From the NCBI RefSeq assembly GCF_025698545.1, contig NC_068565.1:6262001-6326000 (forward strand): a stretch of DNA of 64,000 nt, in the 5' to 3' direction. The translations under genes were made by a program, and so were the position numbers. Position 1 is the stretch's first letter. Each line of letters starts with the position of its first letter. Below, in pieces: positions 1-11,645 of the stretch. Origin of the DNA: Gossypium raimondii. Taxonomy: Eukaryota > Streptophyta > Magnoliopsida > Malvales > Malvaceae. The notes beneath the pieces are model-generated. The model saw only the letters and a program-made list of their open reading frames with translations. It was not told the DNA's origin and searched no databases.

Positions 1-430
1 AGTTTCAATTTCTTTTGTAAAATAAAATTTTATTTCTTGAATTTTATTTTATTTCGTGGTTTTTATTTTATCTTCACCGAATTCATTTATGAATGTGAAG
101 TTGGATTATTTAATTTTGGATGTAAAGTTAGATTTCTAAGTTGGTATTATCAATAAAAGATATTTTTATGGAAGGAAGTAAGGATAATGTTAAGGAGAAA
201 TTTCTTCCTGAAAATTTTCTTCCTTTCATTTTCCTAAGTAGATTGAGATAGAGTGGGATGGATTTGAGTGAAAAAGAAAGGTTGATGTGTAAGGCATAAT
301 AATATATATATACAAATATTTTTTATATATAATTTCTTCCCCTATACATTATAGATGCTACATAATCTATTGCTAATAACATTATATTACAACATTATAG
401 CATTCACCAAAAACTTAACTAAAGATATGA

Positions 431-1246
431 AGATATTTTTTCTCCAAGCTGTTTGCTTTTTATTTTTTGTTTTGTTCAACGGTGGTGTCAACCTTCGGGC
501 TGGCTATTGCCTATCTATTTCTTCTCTCATTAACCCTTTCTTTCTTCCTTCTTCTCATCCACTATACATGTTTTCTCTCTTTTCAGTTTATAGATATATT
601 TTGTGGGTATCTTTATTGTCTTCACAAGTTGTGATGGACAGATGACGGTGACTGTCGTTCATTAAAACCCCACTAACCACTAGTAATTTTTATTAGAATG
701 TGGGTGGCTCTTCGTCAATTTCTTAATATGTTTCTGTTTTGAGAGTATTTTAAATTAATAAATGACTTCACGCGTCAATTTGGATCCGTATTATCTTAAG
801 TTTTATATTTTTTTGTTCGTTTTTTTATTGTTTAATAAATATTCAGTTTTAGAAGTCTTTGTCTGCTCTTGTAGCACATTTTTTAGTCTTGCTTATGCAT
901 GTAATCTTAGTTTTACAAGTGATTTTAAGGATGATTTTGTTGTCGTCCTCTCTAGTTTGATGAATGCTCGATTCCTTTGTCGATTTTTGCTCACTATTTT
1001 GGACCATTCGACGCTGATTTTCTTATCGTATTAAGTGCTTGCAATCATTCTAGATATATTGTGCTTGAGTTGTGACAAAGTCAATTGTCAACGTGTCATA
1101 ATGTTCAATTGATGCTGAGGCTAAAGCTTTCGTTGTGTTGATGGAGCTTGTCATTCATCATCTACGACGAGTGTTTGTTATTTTTTTCTCTGAATTGCAT
1201 GGTTCTATTTATTGAATAAATTAATAAATTTACCTTTAAAAAGAAA
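431..1246 (+). mobile_element. Possible LINE-like insertion flanked by 14-bp direct repeats
   Basis: The 14-bp sequence AACTAAAGATATGA occurs perfectly at 417-430 and at 1247-1260 and encloses 816 bp. The right end is A-rich just before the second repeat, as for a retroposon tail. Near 1110-1214 a frame reading AEAKAFVVLMELVIHHLRR ends in a stop and weakly resembles the start of the plant LINE RNase H (RVT_3) domain. Long target duplications and A-rich 3' ends are typical of non-LTR retroelements. In the TNL-C copy the right repeat carries two changes. Identity as a LINE remains an inference. Confidence 0.4.
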
Positions 1247-1914
1247 AACTAAAGATATGATGAAAAAGGAACCATGTGTACCAGGGAAAGTTAAAGCAGT
1301 ACATATAATTAAGGAACCACATAAGTTAATACTAGCCAATTTGGTAGCACTTGGTCATCAAAGACTAGAACAACTTTTTATGATTAAAATATTTATTTAG
1401 TAATTGATATATCGTTTTATTTAGAGAATATATAGTTAATTTTTTAAAACAATATAATTTTAATATCTTTTTAAATTACAAAAAAGGCTCAAACTAATAA
1501 TGAGAATAATGGTAATTAAGTTTAATTACTACTAATAATGTGAAATACTATGGTAATAATGTGAAATACTAATAATGAGAATCAATATATTCAAATATGC
1601 ATGAGAAATTAGCAAGAGTAATTGAGCCCCAGTTCTTTGTTGCTCAGACTCGATAAAATGAGAGTTATACTTGTGTGGACAGGGAAAGTGTGTTGGATTT
1701 GTCGGATTCTTAAAATTGAGTGAGAAAAGAAAAAGAAAGAAACAGAATCAACTGAAAATCGAGAAAATAAAGTTGAACGTGTCAAAAACAAGTAGAATGC
1801 TTTTTCTTTTCAACGTCAATTTCATGTGAATTACTATTCCTTCAACTTGGTTTGTCTTTTGCAATCATTACAATATTGATAATCAAGTTTATTGTAGATT
1901 AATCATTAATCTCT

Positions 1915-1972
1915 AGTATAAGAGCCTAGTTACTACTACTCACTCTCCATCAACTTTCCTCCAAATATAGCA
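1915..1972 (+). promoter_or_regulatory. Candidate core promoter of TNL-A
   Basis: Two TATA-like candidates lie 160-220 bp upstream of the ATG: TATAAG at 1917-1922 and CAAATATAG near 1962-1970. The second is conserved upstream of all four TNL copies. The first reads TATAAG in A and B but TAGAAG in C and D. Transcription starts cannot be located from sequence alone. Confidence 0.25.
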
Positions 1973-2133
1973 CTTCTTAATGTTTGTTTTGAGAAACTAC
2001 CTATCTTCTTTTGTTCTCAGTTTGTTCAGAGGTGTGTTAATTGGCCAGCCTTTCTGCGACAAAAAAGAATCTTGAAAATCTCCAAGTACCACGTAAATCC
2101 CATCGATTTCTTCAACTTAGCTACTAAGTTCCA

Positions 2134-5100
2134 ATGGTTAGATTCGATAATGAGACATCCTCCTCTTCCTCCTCCTCCTCATCATCATTGGAATCATCTT
2201 CTTCAGTTTCTCGAGGGAAATATGATGTTTTCTTGAGTTTCAGAGGTGAGGATACCCGCAGGAATTTCACGGATCATCTTTATGCTGCATTTAAAAGGAG
2301 AGGAATCACCACTTTTAGGGATGACGAAAAGCTCGAGACAGGTGAACCCATAGCACCTGAGCTCTTCAAAGCAATTCATGAGTCATGGTGCTCTGTAATC
2401 GTTTTGTCGGAAGGGTATTGTTTCTCGAGTTGGTGCCTACAAGAGCTTTCCGAGATTATTCAACAGAAAAACGACAAGGGACATAAAGTCTTCCCTATTT
2501 TCTATTATGTGGAGCCATCTAATTTGAGAAAACAAACCGGAAAAGTTCTAGAAGCTTTTCTTAAGCATGAAAATAATTTCCAGGACAACAAAGAGAAGAC
2601 ACAAAGATGGCGATCTGCTTTAACTCAAGTAGCTAACATCAAAGGATGGCACTTGAGTAACAGGTAACTATCATATTCTTTCACTTCAATAATATCTTAC
2701 CAGCATCAAGTTTGAAATTTGAGGCATTAGCTAAGGATTGTGCCCTTAAAGTTTCACTAAGCTATTTCCTTTGCTTTGTATTTGAAGGCATGAATCAGAA
2801 CTTATTGGAGAAATCATTGAAAAGGTATCAACAAAATTATGTCAAACATTTGCAAGTGCTCCTAATGACATGATTGGAATTGAATCACGTTTGGAAGAGT
2901 TAAATTGCAAAATAGGCATAGGGGAGGAAGATGATAGTGTTCGGATTATAGGGATTTGTGGTATGGGCGGGTTAGGTAAAATAACTCTTGCAAGATTTGT
3001 TTATACCCAAATTTCAAGTCATTTTGAAGGCCAAAGCTTTCTGGCCGATGTTCGTGAGGTTGCGGAGAAACATGGACTTGTTTATTTGCAGAAACAACTT
3101 CTTTCCCAAATTTTTCCAGAGGAAAGTTTCAACTTTTTTAATGTTCATGATGGGAATGACATCATAAGTCGTATGTTATCTCATAAAAAGATTTTTGTTG
3201 TTATTGATGATGTGGATAACATACAACACTTAAAATGTTTGATAGGCAGGAGAGCTTGGTTTGGTTTAGGAAGCAGGATCATCATAACAACAAGAGACGA
3301 GCATCTGCTGCAAATCTACGGAGTGGATGATGTGTATAATCCGACGAAATTGAATGCCAAGGAAGCACTTCGCCTTTTCAGTTTGAAAGCTTTCAAAAGT
3401 GAAACACCTGCAATGGAATTTTTCGAGCTTTCTAAACGTGTAGTGGAATATGCCAATGGCCTTCCGTTAGCTCTTGAAGTTTTTGGTTCTTTTCTGTCTG
3501 GCAGATCAGATGAAGCTCAATGGAGAAGTGCTATTGAAAGACTTAAAAAGGAGTCCAACAAAGAAATTCTAGACAGGCTTCAAATAAGCTTTGATGGGTT
3601 AGAAAAATCGGAGAAAGATATATTTTTGGATATTGCATGCTTCTTCAAAGGAGAAGACAAAGATATGGTAACCAAAATTCTCGATGGTTGTGGCTTTTTC
3701 CCGGATATTGGAATAGATGTCCTCATCAAGAAATCTCTTGTATCAATTGATGAAGACAACAAATTGTCGATGCATGACTTGTTACAAGAGATGGGAAGGA
3801 AATTTGTTTACCAAGAATCTCCTAATGAACCTGCAAAACGTAGTAGATTGTGGGACGAAAAGGATACTAATTATGTGCTAATAGGAAACACTGTAAGTCT
3901 TTAGCACTATTAACTGTTACTCCACCCTTGAATATTTGTTGATTCATACGATACTAGGATGCAAGTCTAGCTTTGAACTATTTTTGGACGTGCATTGCAC
4001 TGTTAAGTCATTAAATTTACCATATTAATTAGTTGATTGCTCTGATTTTCAGGCAACGGAAGTTGTTCAAGGTCTAGTCATCGATTCTATCAGGTGTAAA
4101 TTCATACACCTATCTGTGTATATGTAGTTGATTACTCTATATATTGTAAAGCTCATTCCTCTTTTTCCTTTGGTGGTTATCAGGAAACAGAATACTTGGA
4201 CTTTGAGTGCTGATGCCTTTTTGACAATGAACAGGCTAAGACTGCTCAGAGTCTTCAATGTTCCAAATTCTCGTGATTTCAAATATCTTAGTAACGAGTT
4301 AAGGCTTTTAGAATGGCATGGATATCCTTTCAAATCCTTCCCTTCAAGCTTCCAACCAGAGAACCTTGTTGCACTTCTTCTGCCTTATAGCCGCATTGAA
4401 AAGTTGTGGAAGCCAAACATGGTAAGAGTTACTTTGTTTGATCAATTAATTTTGACCAAGATAACATAAACACAAAATACCAAAAATAAAATGGCATTTC
4501 ATCTTTGGTTTTCTTTTTCATTGTTTCCTTTTACAGCCTTTATTTAAGTTAAAATTGGTCGACCTCAAAGGTTGTAAAAACCTTGTGAAAACACCAGACT
4601 TCAGTATGGCCCCAAATCTTGAAAGTTTGATTCTGGAAGGTACTGCAATAGTAGATATTGATCCTACCGTCAAGTTTCTAAGGAGGCTGAAGCTTTTGAA
4701 TTTAAGAAACTGCAAGAGACTTAGGATTTTCCCATCCAAAATTGGGAATGGATCTCTACAAACATTAATTCTTTCAGGTTGCTCAAATATAGACAGGATT
4801 CCAGAGATTGTGGGGGAAATGGAATGTCTGAAAGAGCTTTGTTTGGATGGGACTGGTATTAAAGAACTTCCCTTTTCAATTGGACATCTCAGGAGTCTTA
4901 TGTTGCTAAATTTGAAAGATTGCAGTAAGCTTGAGAGTCTCCCAAGCAGCATAGGTGGGTGTGAATTCCTTAAAACTCTTCTTCTCTCTGGCTGCTCTAA
5001 ACTTAAAAATTTTCCAGAGAGTTTGCGACAACTAGAATCTTTGGAGGAGCTTAACCTGAGTGAGACTGCCATAACGACACCACCATCCTTCATCTTTCAT

Positions 5101-6369
5101 TTGAAAATCTCAAGTTTCTTTCTTTCCAAGGATGCAAGGGACCACCGTATAGAGTACGATCACATTGGCGTTTTATTTCTAGGCCCACACCAAGACTTAG
5201 TACGAACTCTATGACCTTGAACCTACCTGTTATTTTGTCTGGTTTGAGTTCTTTGAAGGAGTTGAATTTAGATGACTGCAACCTTAATGATGGGGCTATT
5301 CCTAATGATATTTGCAGCTTGTCCTCGTTGGAAATTCTACAGCTTAGTGATAACAATTTCATCACCCTACCTGCAACTCTTAGTCGACTTTCCAAGCTTA
5401 CTAGTCTAGTACTGACTGACTGTAAAAGGCTTAAATCATTGCCCGAGCTACCAGCAAGCATAAAATTATGGATAGACGGTTGTGCTTCATTGGAAGCGGT
5501 TGCAAATTCGACTACAGCTTTCCCTTCAAGGGTTAATGGATATATTTGTGCTTTTAACTGCTTCAAATTGGCAGAGGGTAACGATGCAGTAACAATGCTG
5601 AAGACACGGCTGAAGGTTAGTACCTTTATTTTTTTCTATTATTGCTCCCATTGATTTATGGTACTAGTTTCAGCAAATGTGTCTTTGTTTGCAGCTAGTA
5701 GCAAATGCAAGAACAGAACGTTATTACATTGTCATACCGGGAAGTGCAATCCCAAAATGGTTTAGCAGTCAAACGGATGACTCTTCAAAATCTATAATAA
5801 AGATGCAATTGCCTCCCAATTTTCTGAATGATACACAGTTCTTAGGCTTCGCTTTCAGCTGTGTTTTCTTCTCTGACTTCAATAATAAACCTCGAAGGGG
5901 GGATCATATTTCGTATGCATTTGTTATCCATGGTAGAAATTTCTCCGGAGAATTTCAAACAGTCTATTTCCATTTAGAAGGTAAATCTACGAGAGTGACC
6001 AAAGACCACCTTTGGATAGATTATTTGCCTCGTAACTACATAGATTTGTTGTCCCTGGTGGAATTAGAATGCAAAGAAACTGAGGTTTCTGGATCCAGCA
6101 CAGATATGTTGAAGGAAAGATTTGAAATTGAGGTTGCATTCGAAATCTGGGGCATCAATTCCATGGTGAAGAAATGCGGGGCTCGAATAGTGTATGAGGA
6201 AGATTTGGAAGAGATGGACCAAACCATACATGAACATAGCGGGTCAACTTCTTCAAATTTTGATGATATGCATTCAAACAGTGGATCAAACGGGAATAAT
6301 AATGGCGCTCTTGTCAAGAGAAAATGGTTAAGCCTTCACTTATTTACAGTGATTGATATATGCTGTTGA
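2134..6369 (+). pseudogene. TNL-A: TIR-NBS-LRR disease-resistance gene, frameshifted, altered P-loop
   Basis: Intracellular immune receptor of the TIR-NBS-LRR class. Inferred exons: 2134-2663, 2788-3892, 4053-4093, 4184-4421, 4537-5615, 5695-6369, all with GT-AG borders and continuous phase. A run of ten Ser precedes the TIR ([23 protein letters not shown] keeps the Glu implicated in TIR NADase activity). NB-ARC motifs follow: [49 protein letters not shown] (about residue 505). LRRs fill exon 5, and exon 6 holds a C-JID (IPGSAIPKWFSSQ). Two lesions: the Walker A Thr is Ile (about residue 242), and an A-run at 5104-5107 is one base shorter than in C and D, shifting frame to a stop at 5212-5214, for a predicted product of about 863 aa without C-JID. 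Exon 6 may instead splice at 6329 to an acceptor before 6419. The frameshift could be a consensus error. Confidence 0.85.
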
Positions 6370-6590
6370 CTCCTGTTTTATAAGGCTAATTTACTTCATA
6401 TCTTTGTGCTTTTCCAGGTTGAATGCGAAAGCAGGCGATCAGCGGAACAAAACTCTATTTTGTCAAATCTGTCAATCATATGTTGTAAACCATCGACTAC
6501 TCTCCTAGCTTTACATTGTTTTATCCATTTTCTTTCATATAGATTTATCTTTTTCGGACAACTTGTGTTTCAGTTTTGTTATAGATGGAA
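6370..6590 (+). other. 3' end of TNL-A with possible alternative last exon
   Basis: This stretch matches the TNL-C region 42811-43031. A pyrimidine-rich tract ending TTTTCCAG at 6411-6418 could be an acceptor for a short seventh exon with its donor in the AAATG|GTTAAG context near 6329. Using it would replace the last residues by a short basic and Cys-containing tail. Homology to TNL-C stops at about 6592, where the spacer repeat begins. Confidence 0.35.
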
Positions 6591-6924
6591 AAGTATCGAT
6601 ATTTATTCCCCGAGTATTGATACTCAAGCAAAAGTATCCATACCAAATCTCTATTTTGTTTCCTGTACGTTTTAATTCACATAGGTATCATGTAACACCT
6701 CTAACCCATATTCGTCGCTGAAACAAGGTTACGAAGCATTACCGAAATATACAGATCAAGTAAATAGATATTTTATTTTATACAGTAATCATGTCAAAAA
6801 TCAAACATAAACTCCCTTATATGAACCTTCGAGGTCCAAAACATGCATTAGAAATTAGTCGGGACTAAACCAGGTACTCAGAGAATTTTTCGCAAAATTT
6901 AAAAAAAAAATTCCTAGGTGCAAG

Positions 6925-7150
6925 TGTCACACAGCCAAGAGACACACCCGTGTCTCAGGCTATGTAACTCTCTGACTTGGGTCACACGACCAAGACACAT
7001 GCCCGCGTGCTAGGCCTTGTGTAAATACCTGGGCATTCTGTTTTAAAATTTTAAAGATGTAGGAGACACACGAGTAGGTCACACGCCCATGTGCTAGGTC
7101 GTGTGTCACACACGGCTGAGACACATGACCGTGTCTCTGCCTGTGTGGAC
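6925..7150 (-). repeat. Palindrome-rich CACAC/GTGTG block in the LTR
   Basis: Short motifs such as GGTCACACG, CACACGGCTGAGACAC and CCGTGTCTCTGCC recur and can pair with each other. The same block occurs at 50085-50315, and related blocks lie at 13405-13615 and 53605-53820. It is a structural feature of these LTRs and has no coding signal. Confidence 0.55.
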
Positions 7151-8284
7151 AAAATAGGCTATTTTCTAAGCCATATTTCTCACCCTATTTGTCATCCTTC
7201 TACACCAACACTTTAACACATTCACAAGCTATTATATGTCATTTAACCCAACTCAAAATTAAGTCTTATAAATGATATAATACCTCATATAATCAAGTAT
7301 ACACACTCACTTAAATTACCAAGTACACATATATGCATATCTTATAAAATATGCGAACTTAATTTAATCATTAATATGCCAATATAATTTCTATCAATCA
7401 ACCATTTCAACCACATACCAAACATATCCATCACAAGCCATACCAATGGCTAGTTACAATTAAAGCATTTATATGCCAATATTGACCAATTAACCTATAC
7501 ATGCCATTATAACCATAATTAATTTACCATATATATTTACCAAAATGGGCTGATGGATAGTGTGAGTGATCTCCACCAAGCTTCCAATCCAACGAGCCTC
7601 CGAATTACTATAAAACAGGGGAAAATAAAACAGAGTAAGCATGAAATACTTAGTAAGTTCATATAACATGGTAATTAACTTACCATTTATTTAAATTCAA
7701 TATAAACATACAAGGCACTGTCAATCAACTTGATCACGAGCCCTAACACATATCTTCATTACCCTTGTTAGTCATATAATTCATATAATGGGCTCAACAA
7801 TAATTAGATTTCCATGTACATATACTTTCCACATCATGTATTTATATAACATATAAAAATCATATCCTTGGATTTCAAGTACATTTTCATAATAATTCAT
7901 CTTGAGTTCAGATTATTTCATATCGAAACTTTGCCCATTAAATCATTTGAAATGTCAGTGTCACATGGGTAATACACTAAAGGTGTACAAATCTATAATC
8001 ATGGATGAACATATTCATCAAACAAATTCCATGTTCATATATTATTATCTCGTATTTTCATATATCTTGTATCATCATTTTCATGTATTTTAGCCAGATA
8101 CGTGTATTAATTCATTTCATGTTCATATTTTCTCATGTAAGGATTTTGACCATTGAATCATTGAAAACATCGATGGATACATAGGTAGTACACTCGAAGT
8201 CTACAAATCAGAAATCTGTCAATTCATATTCAGAAGTTCTCTTTAAAGCACATAATCGGAAAATCCTCTCTCAAGCCATATAAC

Positions 8285-8460
8285 AGGAAGCTCACAAAGA
8301 GCCATTAATCGAGAAGCTCACAAAAAGCCTATCAGGAAGCTTATCCGGGCTATATTATAGGAAGCTCATAAGAGCCATAATCAAGAAGTTTACAAAGAAC
8401 TTTTAATCAGAAAGATCACAAAGAGCCTTTAATCAGGTTCTCTAAATAGCCATATATCAG
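8285..8460 (+). repeat. Degenerate tandem array of GCTC-ACAAA-GAGC micro-hairpins, left part
   Basis: Units of roughly 25-35 bp contain variants of GAAGCTCACAAAGAGCC, each a small inverted repeat with GCTC and GAGC arms. The array is split by the nested solo LTR and continues from 11432 to about 11645. The uninterrupted version is at 51449-51845. Confidence 0.7.
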
Positions 8461-9504
8461 GAATGTAACAGCCCGATTTTGGGCCTAATCGGAACAGTGG
8501 TTTTGGGACCACAAATCCGACGAGGAAAAATTTATTTTTCTTATATTTTTATGGTCTACGATTTCACGGAATGATTTAGTGAAAATTTCGTTCGAGAATT
8601 TCGACGTTTGGGACTCAATATAGTCAAAAGGACTAAATTGTAAAAGTGCAAAAGTTGAGTTCTACATGTTAGAGGTATTCAATTGTTATGAAACTTTAAA
8701 TTGGAGGTCCTTATATGGTAATTAGACCATTGTTTAAGTTGGTAGACAAAAATGGGCATGAGATAAGTGAAATAGGAAAATTTTAAGTTAGGGCCAATTT
8801 GGTAATCTAGTAATTAAAATGAATTAAAAGGGAAAAAGATGGCAAATTGGGCTCATCTTCTTCATTGGGACGAAATCAGCAAGGGGGGAGCCATTGTTAG
8901 GGTTTTAAAGCTTCTAAGCTCCATAGTAAGTGATTCTAAGCCCCGTTTTTAATGTTCTTTACGTTTTTGGAGTCCCGGTAACTTGATTTTGCTTATTCTA
9001 GCAATAATTTAATCTAGGGTTTATATTTGGAAAAATACCCATATGTGAAATGTGTTTATTTTGATGTTTTATGGTATAATATGAAGCTAGAAATTATGTT
9101 AAGCAACTTTTGCTAAGCGATTTTGAGTGAAAACGAGTAAAACGACATAATCGATAAAAATACTAAATGTTCATAAGTAAGTGTTAGAGTGGGAATTTAG
9201 TGTTTCCATAGAAGGGAAAAATGTTCAGCATGTCATAATACATAAGAATAAGGGATAAATTTTAATTTCCGAGCCTAGGGGCAAAATTGTAATTTTGTGA
9301 AACTTTAGGGGCAAAAATGTAATTTTGCCAAAATGTGATTTTTGGACTGGATTGAATAATGTGAGTGTTAAATAAGTTAAATGTGTTATTATAAGTCAAG
9401 AAAGACAAGGAATTGACTTTGATTAGTGAAAAAAAAATGAGAAAAAGTGAGAAATTTCCCGATTGAACATTCGGAATAAAAAGTGATACGAATGAAGTGA
9501 CAGA

Positions 9505-9860
9505 AATGATCACATATGTGGCATGGACTGTGTGTAGGCCACTATGTGAAAGTGAAAGTGATGGTCACATGTGTAGTACTATGTGTAGGCTACTACGTGT
9601 ACCAGAATGATAGGTCGCATGTGTAGTACTATGTGCAGGCTACTATGCGTACCGGATAGCTTCGATCACGTGTGTAGTACTATGTGTAGGCTACTACGTA
9701 TACCAGAATGATAGGTCGTATTTGTAGTACTATGTGCAGGCTACTATGCGTACCGGATAGCTTCGATCACGTGTGTAGTACTATATGCAGGCTACTACGT
9801 GTATCGGATAGTGATGGTCACATGTGTAGTACTATGTGCATGCTACTATGTGAATCCGTA
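9505..9860 (+). repeat. ~50-bp minisatellite, about seven units
   Basis: The core GTGTAGTACTATGTG followed by a GCAGGCTACTA-type segment repeats about every 50 bp. Alternate units resemble each other more closely (CCAGAATGATAGG versus CCGGATAGCTTCGATC), suggesting a ~100-bp higher-order dimer. It lies within the nested solo LTR. Confidence 0.75.
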
Positions 9861-10951
9861 TCATTGAATATAAATGTGGTTGCTAAGTGTTGATTCCACC
9901 ATATCCTTGACTGTGAAAGGGGTTGCTATGTGCTGATTCCCCGTATCCTTGATTATAAGGTGGTTGCTAAGTGCTGATTCCACCGTGTGACGGTTAATAT
10001 TCCGAAGTGTTCATCGGGGAAATTAGATAAGTGAAAATATATGTGAATCGAATAAGGTTACGTGATGAATATTGTGTTCGATATTTAATCGACCTTTAAG
10101 TAGGATGAAAAGAAGTAATGAAATTATGAAAAAGTAAAATGTGCAACAAAACAGTTTTAGACAGTAACAATAGTGTGACTTTGAAAAATCACCAAAAATG
10201 GTGGAAATTTAATTAGAGAGTGAATAAGATATGAAATAAAAGCTTAAGGAGTCTATTTTTACATGAAAGAAACAAGGGAAGAAAAAGAGTTACAAATTTT
10301 TAGATATTTGAATTTTAGTGAGGCAGGGTCGGATTGATTTCGGAATCCCCTATTATGACTTTGGAAAATAGTTAAAAATTGTACATAAATAATTATGAGT
10401 TATAATTTATATTCTTAGAATCCTTAATGAGTCTATTTTCAAATAAAAGAAACTTAAATATTATCCGAATTCTGTACAATGAGATAATTCATTTTTAATG
10501 AAGAGAGGTCAGTGATGTTGAGCAGTGAAACAGGGGTGAATTTAAAGAATAAACTGTACTAATTTTCCAAGTCAAAAATTCTAAAAATTTTATGGTAAGA
10601 ATAAATGAGAGTCTAGTTTCAGGGAAAATTAACAGATCTTAATTTAGAGCTCTGTAGCTTCAAATAAAAATGATTTAGTGACTCTAACTCAAATAGACAA
10701 GTTTGAATTTAAATATAAGTGAATAGTGAAATTATGTATAATGCTATTTAAGCATGTTTTATACATAAAGGATGTGGAATGGAGAGGAGGAGGAGGAGGA
10801 CAATAAAATGTATGAAAGAATTGTGTATAATGGTCATATGCCCGATTATAATCGGTAAATGTTAAATTGAATGGTAAATACGTATTGGTACCGAAGGAAC
10901 TATTGCGGTGTTGAAAAGCAATTGATCAAATATATAAGAAATTTAGTCATG

Positions 10952-10973
10952 ATATATATATATATATATATAT
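10952..10973. repeat. (TA)n microsatellite
   Basis: About 22 bp of perfect AT alternation inside the nested solo LTR. Confidence 0.9.
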
Positions 10974-11431
10974 GATAATAATGATATATGGATGATTATA
11001 TCATTGAGTTGCATTGATTAATTCGGTTTATGTGATGGAAATGTCAAGAACATTTGTCTTTGATATGTGATGATCATGTTTTAAGCTCATATGGGAAAAT
11101 AAAGTTTCATAGTATGAGAGTGTGGTATTGAAATATATATATTAGATTGAGAAATTAATTTGAATTGTCAAACACAAAATATTGTCAATTGAATAAAATG
11201 GAAATGGAGCTTTGAATTACATGAGTAAGTATCGGGTCTCGTAGGCCCCATTTGTTATGAATATAATCTTTTGAGGATATGTTATAAAGAATTATAAAAG
11301 CATGTTAAAAATTTGAAGAGTTTAAATTTGAATGAAATTTTGTAACTCGGTTTAATACGTTTACATGTGTAAGTGTTCTAGTAATGCCTCATACCCTATT
11401 CCGGAGTTGAATACGGGTAAGGGGTGTTACA

Positions 11432-11645
11432 AGGAAGTTCAAGCGAGTCATATCAGGACGCTCACAAAGAGCTGCGCTTGTGTCTGTAATATATACAGGA
11501 TCACAATCGATCATATAACAAGGCATTCACAAAAAGCTGCAGTAGTCCACAACACATGTAAGATCACTATAGATCAAGATGCTCGCAAGAACCATATAAC
11601 GAGAAGCTCGAGAGAGCTTATAACAGGATGCTCGTAGGAGCTGTG
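11432..11645 (+). repeat. Micro-hairpin array, right part
   Basis: Continuation of the array interrupted at 8464, starting with the second AGGAA target copy. Units keep the ACGCTCACAAAGAGCTGC pattern and AACACATG spacers. An open frame across 11365-11637 is a by-product of the repeat and shows no domain. Confidence 0.65.

Larger units (their letters stand above)
1..2133 (+). repeat. 5' flank of TNL-A, segmental duplication copy 1
   Basis: This AT-rich flank is nearly identical to 36564-38576, upstream of TNL-C, with scattered substitutions and small indels. Copy 2 lacks about 100 bp corresponding to roughly 1590-1690. The window starts inside the duplication, so its left limit is unknown. 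Positions 369-416 also match the flank of TNL-B near 18411 and TNL-D near 58227, and similarity to B/D resumes near 1599. I find no convincing gene here; short open frames at 355-645 and 762-1034 have no recognisable domain. Confidence 0.85.
8464..11431 (+). mobile_element. Solo LTR, plus strand, nested, TSD AGGAA
   Basis: The element starts TGTAACAGCCCGATTTTGG and ends GGGTAAGGGGTGTTACA. It is flanked by AGGAA at 8459-8463 and 11432-11436. The orthologous position in the second spacer, within 51620-51640, has no insertion, so the empty site is visible. At 2968 bp it is long for a solo LTR but carries no gag-pol, primer-binding site or polypurine tract. It contains a ~50-bp minisatellite at 9505-9860 and a TA microsatellite at 10952-10973. 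Probably Ty3/gypsy by its TGTAACA..TGTTACA ends. Confidence 0.87.

Noticed and set aside
4518..5093. 191-aa minus-strand frame opposite the TNL LRR exon (also at 40958-41533 and 61265-61840)
   Set aside because: It is the antisense shadow of the LRR codons. Its conservation follows the sense gene and it has no domain of its own.
7902..8093. 63-aa frame repeated at 51068-51322
   Set aside because: Lies inside the minus-strand solo LTR, has a different end in each copy, and no domain.
8285..11645. Possible CRISPR-like array of GAAGCTCACAAAGAGCC units
   Set aside because: Plant nuclear DNA; units are degenerate and spacers are short and themselves repetitive. It is a minisatellite in an LTR.
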